This document shows positions 42,546-52,515 of a stretch of 64,000 nucleotides of DNA, one piece after another. Within the stretch, counting starts at the first letter, position 1; each line of letters opens with the position of its first letter. Source of the stretch: CAZJCK01 sp964544635. Its GTDB lineage: Bacteria; Zixibacteria; MSB-5A5; GN15; FEB-12. The notes under the pieces are model-generated. The model worked only from the letters and a program-made list of their open reading frames with translations. It was not told the DNA's origin and made no database searches. Made by a program: the position numbers and the translations under genes. Location: positions 1 through 64,000 of the forward strand of contig CAZJCK010000002.1 in the NCBI GenBank assembly GCA_964544635.1, given 5' to 3'.

Positions 42546-44726
42546 TCAGCCGCCCAGAATGCGGCGGGCGGTTGCCAGTTCCTCGCCGTCCAAGCCGAGA
42601 TTGATGGCTTTCCTGAGATGATCAATCCCCTCACTGTTGCCGCGTTCGTATTGGGCCATGCCGGCGCGGAACCAGGCCTGGGGCGACTTGGGGGCCAGCC
42701 TCGCAGCCTTGAAGGCCTCACCGTACGACAGGTCGTAACGCCCGATCTGGTAGTAGACAAAGGCAAGATTCAGCCGGGTATCAAGCCGCCCCTGCGATTC
42801 AAACACCGCCATGCGGGCGAGATTACCGGCCCGATCGGCCTCGCGTCCCTCGAGCGCCAGGGCGCGCGAATAGTACATGTTGTTCCGGGTATCGTTGCGC
42901 TCGGCTACTGAGTTGTTGACGAACATCTCGAAAGCGTCGGCTTTCTCTCCCTTGTTGAAGGTAGCCCAGGCTTTCGTTACCGCCGGGGAGATCATCGTCT
43001 CATCAAGCGCCAGCGCCCGGTCGGCCAGTTCAATAGCACGATCCCACTGTCGCGACTCTACCGCGATCTCGGCGGCCAGGGCGACGGCATCGGCAATGTC
43101 GGATGCTACCGAGGCAATCAGTTCCGCCAGTTGTGGGCGAGCCTCGTGGTGATGTGTGAGGCGCAGGGCGCTGTCGAGAGCGAGGTAATTGTCGATTACC
43201 ATTCGAATCGGTTCGGCCTGTGCCTCCACGATACGATAAGCCTCATCGACCTGATCATTGTGGATCTTGACACGTGCCAGCAGCATCGCTGCCTGGGGCA
43301 GCGTGTCAGCCAGGTGCGGATACAACTCGAACAGCCTGGCCGCTTCCTGCGGGCGTTCCCGCCACAACAACAGATCCACATTGTGCTCAATCGCCGGATA
43401 ATGCCATCGATCGGCGGACAGAGCGTCGAGATATACTTCGTATGCCCGATCATACTGCTGGACATTGGTCTGTGCCAGCACGTCGCCGATGCCGACCAGC
43501 CAGGAAGGATCGTCGCCGTGCTCCTCGAGCAGTTCCGCCGTCAATTCCTCGAACTCCTCGAGCTGACCGCTGCCATACAGACTCTTGAGTTCGGTTATCA
43601 CGAGACCCTGTTGATTACGGTATTTGTCCGCTGTACCCCGCAGGATGGCAAGGTACTCGATCCCGATGCGAACGTCCCTCATGGCATGAAGCAAGCTGAA
43701 GTCCATGAGGTCTTCAAACTGCTGCGGCAGATCGCGCGCCTCCATGAAACCCTGAATGACAGAAACATTCCCGTCGGCACTGAGGACGTCGCCGGCGTTG
43801 ACCGAGTACTTCAAGTCCGTGAACAGCGTACTGAGATCCTGTTCGAATTCGCGAATGTACATTACGCCTTCGCGCTTGGCCTTGTTGTATTCACCTATCG
43901 CCGTATAGTATTCCATGCGCACCCAGGCGACCATGTACGGGGGAGTCTCGACAGCTTCGAGTTCGGCAATCATCCGGCGGACGCCGTGACGGTCATCCAG
44001 ACGCAGCATGCGCCGGAAGTGCCGCCACCAGTGCTCCCAGTCGCCATCGGCCAGCTCCCAGGCGGCATGGGAGAGGACCAGCGCCGAGTCGTATTGGTGG
44101 TCGGCCTCCATGTAGTCGGCAGCCCAGCGATACCACTCGGCCGTCTCGACCGGCGTTGACTGCGCTGCGAAGACGGCGGCCGAATCGAAGTTGTTGCGTG
44201 CTCGGTGGGAGCAGGCACGGATCATCGACGCTACCGATTCGTCCAGTCCAAGGACAACCGCGCTGTCGAGCAGGGTTGCGGCCCGTTCGTACCGTTGACC
44301 GGCGAGCAGTGATTGTACCAGCGACAGAGCGGCCAGCTGCGATGACGGAAAGGCGGCCAGCCATTGCGAGGCTGACTGGATGGCATCCTCGGTGTAGCCG
44401 TTCCAGTCCAGGGTTCGCCACAGGCCATATCGGGCCGGCTCGAAGGTCGCCTGCTGATCGACCAGTATCATGTACTCCGGCATAGCATTCCAGAACAACA
44501 TCTGGTGCTCGGCAATGGCCGCCTCGGCGTACAGGCCGATTGGTTCATCCGGCCGCTCTTCGGCTATCTCCACGAAGGTTTGTCGAGCAGCCTCGAACTG
44601 GAAGGTGCTGAGTTCGTACATGGCGGTCTCCCAAAGGGTTCTTTCCACCTCGTCGGGTGACTGTCCACAGCCGGACAGGAGAACGGGGACGGCCAGAGCA
44701 AAAAATGATAGAAGCAAACGTTTCAT
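42546..44726 (-). CDS. Large TPR-repeat lipoprotein
   Basis: The 726-residue protein has a lipoprotein signal (LAVPVLLSGC, Cys about residue 20) followed by helical TPR-like repeats through almost its whole length, clearest near the end (AYEVYLDALSADRWHYPAIE; ARLAPKSPQAWFRAGMAQYE). Such proteins scaffold complexes at the membrane. No catalytic motif is seen. The two sugar-nucleotide genes follow closely, so a polysaccharide-assembly role is possible. Confidence 0.82.
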   Translation of the reverse strand: MKRLLLSFFALAVPVLLSGCGQSPDEVERTLWETAMYELSTFQFEAARQTFVEIAEERPDEPIGLYAEAAIAEHQMLFWNAMPEYMILVDQQATFEPARYGLWRTLDWNGYTEDAIQSASQWLAAFPSSQLAALSLVQSLLAGQRYERAATLLDSAVVLGLDESVASMIRACSHRARNNFDSAAVFAAQSTPVETAEWYRWAADYMEADHQYDSALVLSHAAWELADGDWEHWWRHFRRMLRLDDRHGVRRMIAELEAVETPPYMVAWVRMEYYTAIGEYNKAKREGVMYIREFEQDLSTLFTDLKYSVNAGDVLSADGNVSVIQGFMEARDLPQQFEDLMDFSLLHAMRDVRIGIEYLAILRGTADKYRNQQGLVITELKSLYGSGQLEEFEELTAELLEEHGDDPSWLVGIGDVLAQTNVQQYDRAYEVYLDALSADRWHYPAIEHNVDLLLWRERPQEAARLFELYPHLADTLPQAAMLLARVKIHNDQVDEAYRIVEAQAEPIRMVIDNYLALDSALRLTHHHEARPQLAELIASVASDIADAVALAAEIAVESRQWDRAIELADRALALDETMISPAVTKAWATFNKGEKADAFEMFVNNSVAERNDTRNNMYYSRALALEGREADRAGNLARMAVFESQGRLDTRLNLAFVYYQIGRYDLSYGEAFKAARLAPKSPQAWFRAGMAQYERGNSEGIDHLRKAINLGLDGEELATARRILGG

Positions 44727-44888
44727 ACGGCTGATATATCCTGATTTTGTACTTTATACCTTGGTGGCAATCGGGCTAAGTTTACGCTTAACGTTCAAAA
44801 TATCAAGCATTTAAGGAGCACCAGAGAGATTGAAGCGGCTGCGGGCGAAAAAGATAGCAAATTTCGTGCTCGCTGAAGAAGTTTTCAT

Positions 44889-44916
44889 TTGATGGCAATC
44901 TCTCGCTGTCTATATT
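44889..44916 (+). promoter_or_regulatory. Promoter of lptB, predicting a leaderless transcript
   Basis: TTGATG (44889-44894) and TATATT (44911-44916) are 16 bases apart. The lptB ATG (44923) lies seven bases after the -10, which is where transcription should start. No ribosome site is visible. Confidence 0.5.
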
Positions 44917-44922
44917 ACAGTT

Positions 44923-45648
44923 ATGTCCGACCTGATGTCCAAAGAATTGATAAAGTACTACCGAAAACGACCGGTTGTCAACGGTGTTTCGATCGTTGTC
45001 CACCCTGGTGAAGTGGTTGGCCTGCTTGGACCTAACGGCGCCGGCAAGACCACCACCTTTTACATGATTATCGGTTTCACGCGGCCGGACGGGGGTCAGG
45101 TTTTCCTCGGCGAACGGCACATTACCCGAATGGCGATGTATCGACGAGTTGGCATGGGCATTGGCTACCTGGCCCAGGAGGCCTCGGTTTTCCGCAAAAT
45201 GACGGTGGAAGAGAACATCATGTCAGTGCTGGAATTCCGCCGCATAAGCCGTCAGGCGCGGAAAGAACGTCTCGAGCAACTCCTCGAGGAACTCGACATC
45301 GCCCACCTGCGCAAGAACAAGGCCTACACGCTTTCGGGTGGTGAACGCCGTAGGGTGGAGATCTCCCGGGCGCTGGTGAATGAACCGAAATTCATGCTGC
45401 TCGATGAACCGTTCGCCGGTATCGACCCGATCGCTGTCGAAGATATCCAGACGATCATTGTTAAACTGGTCAAGCAGGGACTGGGCGTGTTGATTACCGA
45501 CCATAATGTCCGCGAAACGCTGTCGATTTGCGACCGGGCATATATTATGTGTGACGGCAAGATATTGAAATCCGGGACTTCCGATTTTCTGGCCAACGAT
45601 CCGGAAGCCCGCAAAATATACCTCGGAGAGAAGTTCCGGCTTAATTAG
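44923..45648 (+). CDS. lptB: LPS export ABC transporter ATPase LptB
   Basis: The 241-residue protein is an ABC ATPase with Walker [12 protein letters not shown]-loop in [10 protein letters not shown], signature [10 protein letters not shown], Walker [14 protein letters not shown] and H-loop ITDHNVRE. The GIDP ending and the following rpoN and hpf genes identify LptB, the cytosolic motor of the LptBFGC lipopolysaccharide exporter. No ribosome site precedes the ATG, fitting a leaderless mRNA. A second ATG four codons later is possible. Confidence 0.94.
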   Translation: MSDLMSKELIKYYRKRPVVNGVSIVVHPGEVVGLLGPNGAGKTTTFYMIIGFTRPDGGQVFLGERHITRMAMYRRVGMGIGYLAQEASVFRKMTVEENIMSVLEFRRISRQARKERLEQLLEELDIAHLRKNKAYTLSGGERRRVEISRALVNEPKFMLLDEPFAGIDPIAVEDIQTIIVKLVKQGLGVLITDHNVRETLSICDRAYIMCDGKILKSGTSDFLANDPEARKIYLGEKFRLN

Positions 45649-45792
45649 GACGGCTGAATGTACAATTACTGAACGAACTTGAACCGCTGCATAAACGCCA
45701 TACGCCACCACTCCGATACAGCGTATATGGCGTCCGGAGTCTATCGTTCAGCCCTTCCGGACCAAACTTTGAGGTCGCAGGAATAAGAGAAT

Positions 45793-47205
45793 ATGAAACT
45801 TGGTCTTGGCTTAACTCAAAAGACATCGCTCTCACTTCACCTGGCGCCGCAGCTTATTCAATCGTTGAAGATGCTGCAGATGCCGGTGCTGAAGCTGGAG
45901 CAGACGATACGTCAGGAACTGGCCACCAATCCCCTGCTCGAAGAGATTGAAGATCTCGAAGCCGAACAGACCGAAGAGGTCGAGGCCGAACCGGAAATCG
46001 AGGATCCTGCCGATCCGACCGCTGAAGAACCGGTCGACTGGGAAGAATACCTGTACGACGATGAAGAGGGCTACAAGGTACGGGAGCAGCGGGAGTCGCC
46101 CGAAGACCGCTTCGAGTCGATGGGGGCATCAAGCAAAACGCTCTACGATCACCTCTCCGAACAACTGACCTTGTTGAAATTGTCCGACGACGATCAGGCG
46201 ATTGGTGAGTACATCATCGGCAATATCGCTCCCAACGGTTACCTGTCGATCAGCGTGCCGGAGATGGCGGCGGAACTCGACATCGATGAAGAGAGAATTG
46301 CCGAAATCCTCGATATGATTCAGCGTTTCGATCCGCCCGGGGTGGGCGCCCGCGACTTAAGGGAGTCGCTGCAAATCCAGCTTAAAGACCGGGGCGAAGA
46401 AGACTCACTGGCCTACCGTATTGTCAGCGAGTACATCAACGAACTCGACCGCAAGTCGATCCTCCAGGTCGCCAAGGCGATGAATGTCCCGGCCGAAAAG
46501 GCCCAGGCCGCCCTTGGTGTGATCAAGACACTCAATCCGACGCCGGCCCAGGGACGGTTCGATGCTGCCGCGATGACCGTCGTGCCGGACCTGATTGTTG
46601 AACGCTACGGTGACGAGTTTGTCGTCTTCCACAACGACCGCCATGTCCCCAAGCTGCGCATCAACTCCAGTTACCGAAGTTTGATGAAGAAGCGGGACGA
46701 AGGCTCAAAAGATACACGCAAATATGTGAAGGAAAAACTGGATCAGGCTCGCTGGCTGCTGAACTCCATCAACCAGCGCCGTTCAACCATGATCCGGGTG
46801 ATGGAGGCGATCATCGAACGGCAGCGGCCGTTCTTTGAAAACGGTCCGGCCTTTCTCAAGCCGCTTATCATGGAAGACATTGCCCAGGCGGTCGACATGA
46901 ACGTGGCCACCATAAGCCGGGTATCCAACAGCAAATATGTTCAAACGCCGCTTGGCGTCTACGAAATCAAGTACTTCTTCAATTCCGGCATCCCCAGGCA
47001 GGGGGGCGGCGATATCTCCAAGCGCACCGTGAAGCAGCGGATCGAGGAGATTATCAACGCCGAGGACACCGAAAAGCCGCTCTCGGACCAGGAGATCTAC
47101 CGCCGCCTGAACGCCGAGGGGATCAAGATGGCCCGCCGGACAGTCACCAAATACCGCGAAGAACTGCGAATACCGTCGGCCCGCCTGCGCAAGCGGGTGA
47201 ACTGA
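45793..47205 (+). CDS. rpoN: RNA polymerase sigma-54 factor RpoN
   Basis: The 470-residue protein has all sigma-54 regions: the Q/L-rich activator-binding N-terminus (LTQKTSLSLHLAPQLIQSLKML), an acidic region II (residues about 50-105), the core-binding domain, an HTH (ISKRTVKQRI) and the RpoN box ARRTVTKYRE near the C-terminus, which reads the -24 element. It follows lptB, as in many Gram-negative bacteria. It would serve the -24/-12 promoter found at 1012-1027 with the activator at the window start. Confidence 0.97.
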   Translation: MKLGLGLTQKTSLSLHLAPQLIQSLKMLQMPVLKLEQTIRQELATNPLLEEIEDLEAEQTEEVEAEPEIEDPADPTAEEPVDWEEYLYDDEEGYKVREQRESPEDRFESMGASSKTLYDHLSEQLTLLKLSDDDQAIGEYIIGNIAPNGYLSISVPEMAAELDIDEERIAEILDMIQRFDPPGVGARDLRESLQIQLKDRGEEDSLAYRIVSEYINELDRKSILQVAKAMNVPAEKAQAALGVIKTLNPTPAQGRFDAAAMTVVPDLIVERYGDEFVVFHNDRHVPKLRINSSYRSLMKKRDEGSKDTRKYVKEKLDQARWLLNSINQRRSTMIRVMEAIIERQRPFFENGPAFLKPLIMEDIAQAVDMNVATISRVSNSKYVQTPLGVYEIKYFFNSGIPRQGGGDISKRTVKQRIEEIINAEDTEKPLSDQEIYRRLNAEGIKMARRTVTKYREELRIPSARLRKRVN

Positions 47206-47242
47206 CGGCGATACCGCAATTCTTGATGCCGCCTAAGTTACT

Positions 47243-47271
47243 GTCACCTCTCCGACAGTTTGCGGTGACAA
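47243..47271 (+). other. Hairpin after rpoN
   Basis: TGTCACC and GGTGACA form a 7-bp stem with a 15-base loop, 37 bases after the rpoN stop. There is no T-run. It may mark the rpoN mRNA end. Confidence 0.35.
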
Positions 47272-47297
47272 GGCAGACAAGTCCCATCAGAGTTGTG

Positions 47298-47326
47298 TTG
47301 CCAAGCGTATAGTGTTTACGTACATT
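47298..47326 (+). promoter_or_regulatory. Candidate promoter for hpf
   Basis: TTGCCA and TACATT are separated by 17 bases, giving a start near 47333, 65 bases before the hpf ATG. Confidence 0.4.
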
Positions 47327-47397
47327 GAAGTGACAACAAAGATTGACTCGATGTGAGCAGAACCCTTCCGAATTTCTCGCCGTGAAAGGGGAAGATC

Positions 47398-47760
47398 ATG
47401 GTGCAAAAGACGATAACAGCCCGTCATTTTGATCTCACGCCGGAGATGCGTGAAAAGGCCGAACAGGAAATCGAGGGCCTGACGAGGTACTTCGAAAACA
47501 TCATCTCGGCCGACCTGGTGCTCGATACGGAACGTCACCGCAAGGTCGCCGAACTCAAGGTGAAAGTGTACAACCAGGTGATGGCCGGCACGGGCGATAC
47601 CGACGACATGTACAATTCGATCAATGTCGCGGTCGACAAAGTCAAGGGGCAGCTCAAGAAGTATAAAGGGAAGCTCAAGGACCGACGTCCGGACCAGATC
47701 AACGAACAGGTTTCGCAGGCGACGGCGCCGAGCACCGATGACGAGGGTGTGGATCTGTAA
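47398..47760 (+). CDS. hpf: Ribosome hibernation-promoting factor (HPF/RaiA)
   Basis: The 120-residue protein has the beta-alpha-beta-beta-beta-alpha HPF fold: ITARHFDLTPEMREKAEQEI at the start, KVAELKVKVYNQV, and the basic helix SINVAVDKVKGQLKKYKGKLKD. It binds the 30S decoding region in slow growth. It is the short form without the long HPF tail. The lptB-rpoN-hpf order is conserved in many bacteria. A terminator follows. Confidence 0.93.
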   Translation: MVQKTITARHFDLTPEMREKAEQEIEGLTRYFENIISADLVLDTERHRKVAELKVKVYNQVMAGTGDTDDMYNSINVAVDKVKGQLKKYKGKLKDRRPDQINEQVSQATAPSTDDEGVDL

Positions 47761-47788
47761 GTCTGTATTTCGGTCGAAAAGTCTTGAA

Positions 47789-47814
47789 GCCCGCCTTACT
47801 CAGGCGGGTTTTTT
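47789..47814 (+). terminator. Rho-independent terminator after hpf
   Basis: CCCGCCT (47790-47796) pairs with AGGCGGG (47802-47808), followed by TTTTTT. It ends the lptB-rpoN-hpf transcripts. Confidence 0.9.
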
Positions 47815-47987
47815 ATTTCAGAAACTCTGCTACCGAATGCATACGCAGGCACCATCGTTTCAGCCGTCGACCGAGGTCGGCGCTTCGCTGTAAACGATTA
47901 GGCATCAATCGATTAGCGCGACGGCGGCGGCGCTTTTCCGATCCGGCACAGCGGTTGCAGTTACATCGCCCGGAGGAATGATGTAAC

Positions 47988-48455
47988 ATGCAACAGTTTC
48001 TAAGTGCCATATTCGCCGACGGTCATGCGGCCGGGTTCGTCGCTTCGTTCGCCGGCATTCTCTTCTTCGCGGCGATCGCCTATCGTGAAGTTCGCGACGG
48101 TTATATGCACGGTATGCTTTACTACTTCGTCGCGATCTTCTTTGCCGCCGCCCACTTTGCCATGATCCTGATCGCCAAAACGCCGTTTGCATCCTCGGCC
48201 TTCCAGCCGCCGAGCGACCTGTTTGGCTGGCTCAACATCGCTGTCGGACCGGCTCTGATCGCCCTGTTCATCGGGCTGGGATCGTTTCGCATGGCGATTG
48301 CCCAGTATCGCTATGGTCTGCTTCGTCTGTTCTTTGGTCTGACCCTGCTGTGCTACCTGTACATGATCGGTCCGGACTGGCCGCTCGATATCAAGGCGTT
48401 CATCTGCGTTGCCTATGTCATCGCCTGGTTCGAAGTCGAGACCGCGGCGGCATAG
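47988..48455 (+). CDS. Small multi-span membrane protein
   Basis: The 155-residue protein has four to five hydrophobic helices (about residues 10-30, 43-63, 82-102, 108-128 and 130-148) linked by short basic loops. No family is recognised. It is isolated: the neighbour upstream ends in a terminator and the next gene converges from the other strand one base away. Confidence 0.7.
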   Translation: MQQFLSAIFADGHAAGFVASFAGILFFAAIAYREVRDGYMHGMLYYFVAIFFAAAHFAMILIAKTPFASSAFQPPSDLFGWLNIAVGPALIALFIGLGSFRMAIAQYRYGLLRLFFGLTLLCYLYMIGPDWPLDIKAFICVAYVIAWFEVETAAA

Positions 48456-48456
48456 C

Positions 48457-49383
48457 TCAGACCAGAAAGAGGATTGCCACCCCGCCGACTGTCACGATGG
48501 TGCCGAGGATGGCACGCATCGACAGTTTTTCTTTGTCCATCATCAAGACTAACGGCAGTATCATCACCGGCGTGGTGCCGTTGAGCGTTGCCGCCACCCC
48601 GGCGGAGATGAGCGAGACCGCCACCAGCGACATCCAGACACCGAGGAACGGTCCGGCGACGGCGCCGCCGAACGAGTAGCCCATGGCGCGGCGGTTCTTC
48701 ATAGCCAAGAGCGCCGGCAGCGCCTGGCCGTGCATCGCCGCCAATGCCCAGATTACAAGCGTGGCCGCAATCATACGGACATAGCTGGCGTGCATCGGTT
48801 CGATGGTGGCGCCAAGGTCAAGCATGGCATGCTTCGCCAGCACCAAACCGACCGCCTGTCCGGTCGCCGCCCCCAGACCGTACATGACACCCTTGAGCAG
48901 CGAGCCGGCATCGGGATGCCCGGTCGGCAGGCTGGTGACCGCCGACGGAAAGCGGCGCTCCGCAACCACCCAGCTGACTCCGCTGAGAGTGACGACAATG
49001 CCGATCAGCTCCAGCCAGCCCAACGCTTCGTCAAGAAAGAACCAGGCGAAGATGGTGGCGATAATTGGGGCGGTGGCGTACATCAGGGTAGTCAGGCGAG
49101 GCCCGATCATTACCAGCGCCTTGAAACCGCAACCGTCCCCGAAGACCAGCCCGATAATCCCCGAAACCGCCAGCCAGGCGACATGCTCCCAGGTCATGAC
49201 CGGTGAAGTCAGCGAGCCGAGATACAGCGGCAGCACAAGCGTGTAGATCGCCACCGCCATGATAAGACGGATCTTGTTGACTCGATAAGAACCGATCTCC
49301 CGGCCGGCACGGGCAAAGAAGATTGACGTGAAGGCCCACATGACGGCGGTACCCAGACCGGTTATTTCTCCGAGATACGGCAT
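48457..49383 (-). CDS. DMT/EamA-family transporter
   Basis: The 308-residue protein has about ten hydrophobic helices in two repeats of EamA type (for example LGTAVMWAFTSIFFARAGRE, then TAPIIATIFAWFFLDEALGW, and GTTPVMILPLVLMMDKEKLSMRAIL). These exporters carry metabolites or amino acids. ATG 49383 was chosen; an in-frame TTG at 49413 would add ten proline-containing residues without a ribosome site. It converges on the small membrane protein. Confidence 0.88.
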   Translation of the reverse strand: MPYLGEITGLGTAVMWAFTSIFFARAGREIGSYRVNKIRLIMAVAIYTLVLPLYLGSLTSPVMTWEHVAWLAVSGIIGLVFGDGCGFKALVMIGPRLTTLMYATAPIIATIFAWFFLDEALGWLELIGIVVTLSGVSWVVAERRFPSAVTSLPTGHPDAGSLLKGVMYGLGAATGQAVGLVLAKHAMLDLGATIEPMHASYVRMIAATLVIWALAAMHGQALPALLAMKNRRAMGYSFGGAVAGPFLGVWMSLVAVSLISAGVAATLNGTTPVMILPLVLMMDKEKLSMRAILGTIVTVGGVAILFLV

Positions 49384-49584
49384 TGGGCGAATATAGGGGG
49401 TGGGGCTGGTCAATCAAAGCGCCGCAGCGACCGTTCACATACTGAATACGAATGCACACGACAGCATAACTCTGCATCCTGCGCAAACTGCTTCTTGTCG
49501 TGTAGCCTGCTGCAAGACAACATCTTAAGCCGACCCGAAGGTTTTGCGACGGTCGGCATACCATTTGAGCTATCAGCAGGCAGT

Positions 49585-51849
49585 ATGAGGTTACTATCTG
49601 TAAGCAGCTTTGTCCTTCTGATACTGCTGGTGTCGCTGCCGGTGCCGGCCGCGACCATTACCGGCACGGTCACCGAAACCGGCGGTGAACCGATCGTCGG
49701 CGCCAGTGTGGTTATCATGTCGTCGGGGAAGATGGTTGGGGGGACGGTCACCGCCGGCGACGGATCATTTCGCGTGAAAGTCGCCGCGTCGGTACAACTG
49801 CGCGTCAGCGCCCTTGGCTTTGCCACTGACACCGTGACCCTGACACCGAGCACGCCATCCCCCCTGATCATCCGACTGACCGGGAAGAGCATTGATGTCG
49901 GTCGCATCGATGTTCGTCCGCAGGAAGACATTGCCATACTGATGACGGGTATCGACAAGACAACACTCGACCAGCGCGCCCGCACCGGCCTGGTACCGAC
50001 CAATCCGGTGGCGGCAATCAAGGGTCCGCGGACGGTGCGCCAGGGATCGCAGCATTCATCAAAGATCCGCGTAAACGGCACCAACCCGGAGTACCGTCTC
50101 AACCGCCTGTCGATCGGGCATGATCCGACTCACTATGGCGTGTTTTCCCTGCTGACCAGTTCAGTGATCGATCGCGCGCAGCTGCATGGTCTTGGCGGCG
50201 ATGCCTCGCAGTCCTCGCCGGCCGAATTACACCTGCGCACCATTCGGCCGTTCAGTCGTAACCATTTTGGCGAGGTGAGCATGTCGCTGACCGACCTGTC
50301 CGGCATGACCGCAGTGGCCGGCAAAAATTATTATGTCCTCGGCAGCATGCGCAAGTCGGTATTGGATAAACTGGTGCGCTACCTCGACCTGAGCGCCGAT
50401 CGAATTACGCTGCCGCCAACCAATTTCCAGGATATCTTTGTCTCGGCCGGCTACCGCTTGTCGCCGACCAGTCGGATCATGATTGATCACTACGACAGCC
50501 GCGATCATTTGAGCTACAGCTATCAATCGAGCGACGCACGTCGCGACGACCGTGCCGCCGGCCAGTCAACCGTGAGAAAGTTCTGGGGGGTAACATTCGA
50601 ACAGGTACTGCCCGATATGCTCCTGCGCGGCTCGCTGTCGCGGCGGACCTCCAGCGAAGAGTACCGTGTGGCGGCATCGGACGGTTCCAAGGATGGCCTC
50701 CATGTCGACCTGTCGATGACCGATGCAATCTGGGAAGCATCGATTGATGCTACCCGTTACAATGGTCGGTCGACGGTCGAAACCGGCTTAGAGATTGAAA
50801 AGACCGGACATAGCGCTCTTCGCCTCGAACACCAGTACTGGAACCTGCAGCCGCCCGATGCGGTGTCGGACAACCCATATCTCTATCAGAAAGAGCTTAA
50901 CCGGCACCACGATCGGATTGACGGTACGAGAGAGCCGGTGCACGCCGCCGGCTACATCAGTTTCGATCATTCGTGGCGACGTTTCAGCCTGACATCGGGG
51001 CTTCGACTTGAACACTTCAACGATCTTGCCTCCGGCGCACAGTATCTCGTCAGGCAACAGGTCGAGGTGGAACCGATAGACGGTCATACGCTGAGGGCGC
51101 AATTCGGCACCTATGCCGAGCATCCGTTCACAACCATCCTCGAACCGAACCAGGTGATGGTGCACCGCTGGTCGAAGCAACTGCAACCGGTACGGACGAC
51201 GGCTCTGTCGCTGGGCTGGAGCCATCGCTGGGTAACCGCGACAGTTTCGGCCAAGAAGATCGAACAGCTGCCGACGCTGGTACCGGATTTTGTACGCGGC
51301 CCCTTCGACCGGCAGTTTATCACGGTGCAGTCGGACGAGTCGGCGAGCTTCTACGGCTTCGATGTCGCCGTCGATCGCAAAGCGGTGCTTCCCGATCTCG
51401 ATTTGTACGCCTTCTATGGCTACACCTACGGGCACGCGACCATCCCCGATGCAACCGGCGGCTATCTGTCGGTACCGCACGATTTGACCTCACCGCACCG
51501 TATGCTGATCGAGACGACCTGGCACCCGGGCGAGCTGATCTCGGCCGGCGCCGAACTGGCGGTACGGTCGGGGTACGCCTACACGCCACACTACACGCCG
51601 GAAGATTTCCGCAACACCAACCGCTACACGCCGGAATATTACCGCGACAAAATGACATCCGAGCACCGCAATCGCTTTCCGACGGCGATGAGCCTGAACC
51701 TGCATCTCTCTTTTAACCTGGGCCGGGCCGACGCCTTCCTGAACCTGGCAAACGTGACCAATCACGCCAACCCGATCATCAACACGATCGACGGTTACGT
51801 GTACGATGCCGGTATCCTCCCGACAATCGGTCTCAACTATCGCTTCTGA
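49585..51849 (+). CDS. TonB-dependent receptor
   Basis: The 754-residue protein has a signal peptide (LLSVSSFVLLILLVSLPVPA), an N-terminal CarboxypepD_reg-like domain (ITGTVTETGGEPIVGASVVI), a plug-like region (KIRVNGTNPEYRLNRLSIG) and a long beta-barrel ending in NYRF with a terminal Phe. It takes up a large or scarce substrate through the outer membrane, energised by TonB. The start at 49585 is preferred over 49495 because the signal peptide begins there. No TonB gene is in the window. Confidence 0.88.
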   Translation: MRLLSVSSFVLLILLVSLPVPAATITGTVTETGGEPIVGASVVIMSSGKMVGGTVTAGDGSFRVKVAASVQLRVSALGFATDTVTLTPSTPSPLIIRLTGKSIDVGRIDVRPQEDIAILMTGIDKTTLDQRARTGLVPTNPVAAIKGPRTVRQGSQHSSKIRVNGTNPEYRLNRLSIGHDPTHYGVFSLLTSSVIDRAQLHGLGGDASQSSPAELHLRTIRPFSRNHFGEVSMSLTDLSGMTAVAGKNYYVLGSMRKSVLDKLVRYLDLSADRITLPPTNFQDIFVSAGYRLSPTSRIMIDHYDSRDHLSYSYQSSDARRDDRAAGQSTVRKFWGVTFEQVLPDMLLRGSLSRRTSSEEYRVAASDGSKDGLHVDLSMTDAIWEASIDATRYNGRSTVETGLEIEKTGHSALRLEHQYWNLQPPDAVSDNPYLYQKELNRHHDRIDGTREPVHAAGYISFDHSWRRFSLTSGLRLEHFNDLASGAQYLVRQQVEVEPIDGHTLRAQFGTYAEHPFTTILEPNQVMVHRWSKQLQPVRTTALSLGWSHRWVTATVSAKKIEQLPTLVPDFVRGPFDRQFITVQSDESASFYGFDVAVDRKAVLPDLDLYAFYGYTYGHATIPDATGGYLSVPHDLTSPHRMLIETTWHPGELISAGAELAVRSGYAYTPHYTPEDFRNTNRYTPEYYRDKMTSEHRNRFPTAMSLNLHLSFNLGRADAFLNLANVTNHANPIINTIDGYVYDAGILPTIGLNYRF

Positions 51850-51931
51850 TCTCGTTCACTTCACTTGACATCGATTGGCGGCTCCGCCATTCATACCATA
51901 TGAACGCCTGCTCTTCATCGGATACCGGCTG

Positions 51932-52471
51932 ATGCCGTCCGGCTCCAGAGGCACGTCATACGAACTGCCGACGCCCGGAAACGGTGTCAGCGGGCTGCAA
52001 CTCTTCCGCTTTCTCGGCAGCCTGTTACCGGTATGGTATCGCCTGCTGTTGCTGCTGTCCGGTCTGCTCATACTGGTGCCGTTTGCGTTTTTTGACGAAG
52101 CGCAGTGGACGGTCGGGGTGTTTCTGGGCTTTTCCGCCCCGCTCGTATTCGCCGTGATTATCTCGCCGATTCTCAGGGTTCGCTATGGCGCCGATGTCGT
52201 CCGTCGACTCACCGTCACCAGCGACGAACTCCTCATTGAAACTCTCGCCGAAGATCACCGTCTCGCTCTGGAGAGGATTTCACGGATCGAAGTAGCAACG
52301 TCGATCGCCGACACTGTCCGTCGCTGGCGCATTGAAGGCGCCGGCAGCGTACTGGCACTGCGGATATGGGTGCCGGCGTCGGCAGCGTCGGTTAAGCATG
52401 AGTATGCGGTGCTGACAGCCGAACTCTCCAAACGTCTTGCCGACCGTTTCCACCAAAAAGAAACGGCGTAG
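51932..52471 (+). CDS. Membrane protein with two spans and a cytosolic domain
   Basis: The 179-residue protein has two adjacent hydrophobic helices (about residues 34-53 and 60-80), then a basic, charged domain of about 95 residues (LTVTSDELLIETLAEDHRLALERISRIEV) with a PH-like strand pattern. No family is firmly recognised. The start is uncertain: an upstream TTG at 51875 would add 19 residues. It ends inside the hairpin shared with gyrA. Confidence 0.6.
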   Translation: MPSGSRGTSYELPTPGNGVSGLQLFRFLGSLLPVWYRLLLLLSGLLILVPFAFFDEAQWTVGVFLGFSAPLVFAVIISPILRVRYGADVVRRLTVTSDELLIETLAEDHRLALERISRIEVATSIADTVRRWRIEGAGSVLALRIWVPASAASVKHEYAVLTAELSKRLADRFHQKETA

Positions 52472-52492
52472 CAGGCGGGACCTGCTACGCCG
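52464..52492. terminator. Perfect 12-bp hairpin between two converging genes
   Basis: CGGCGTAGCAGG and CCTGCTACGCCG form a 12-bp stem with a CGGGA loop, including the upstream stop codon. The T-tract is weak on both sides. It probably separates this gene from gyrA. Confidence 0.6.
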
Positions 52493-52515
52493 CAATTATT
52501 GTCTACGATGCGGCG

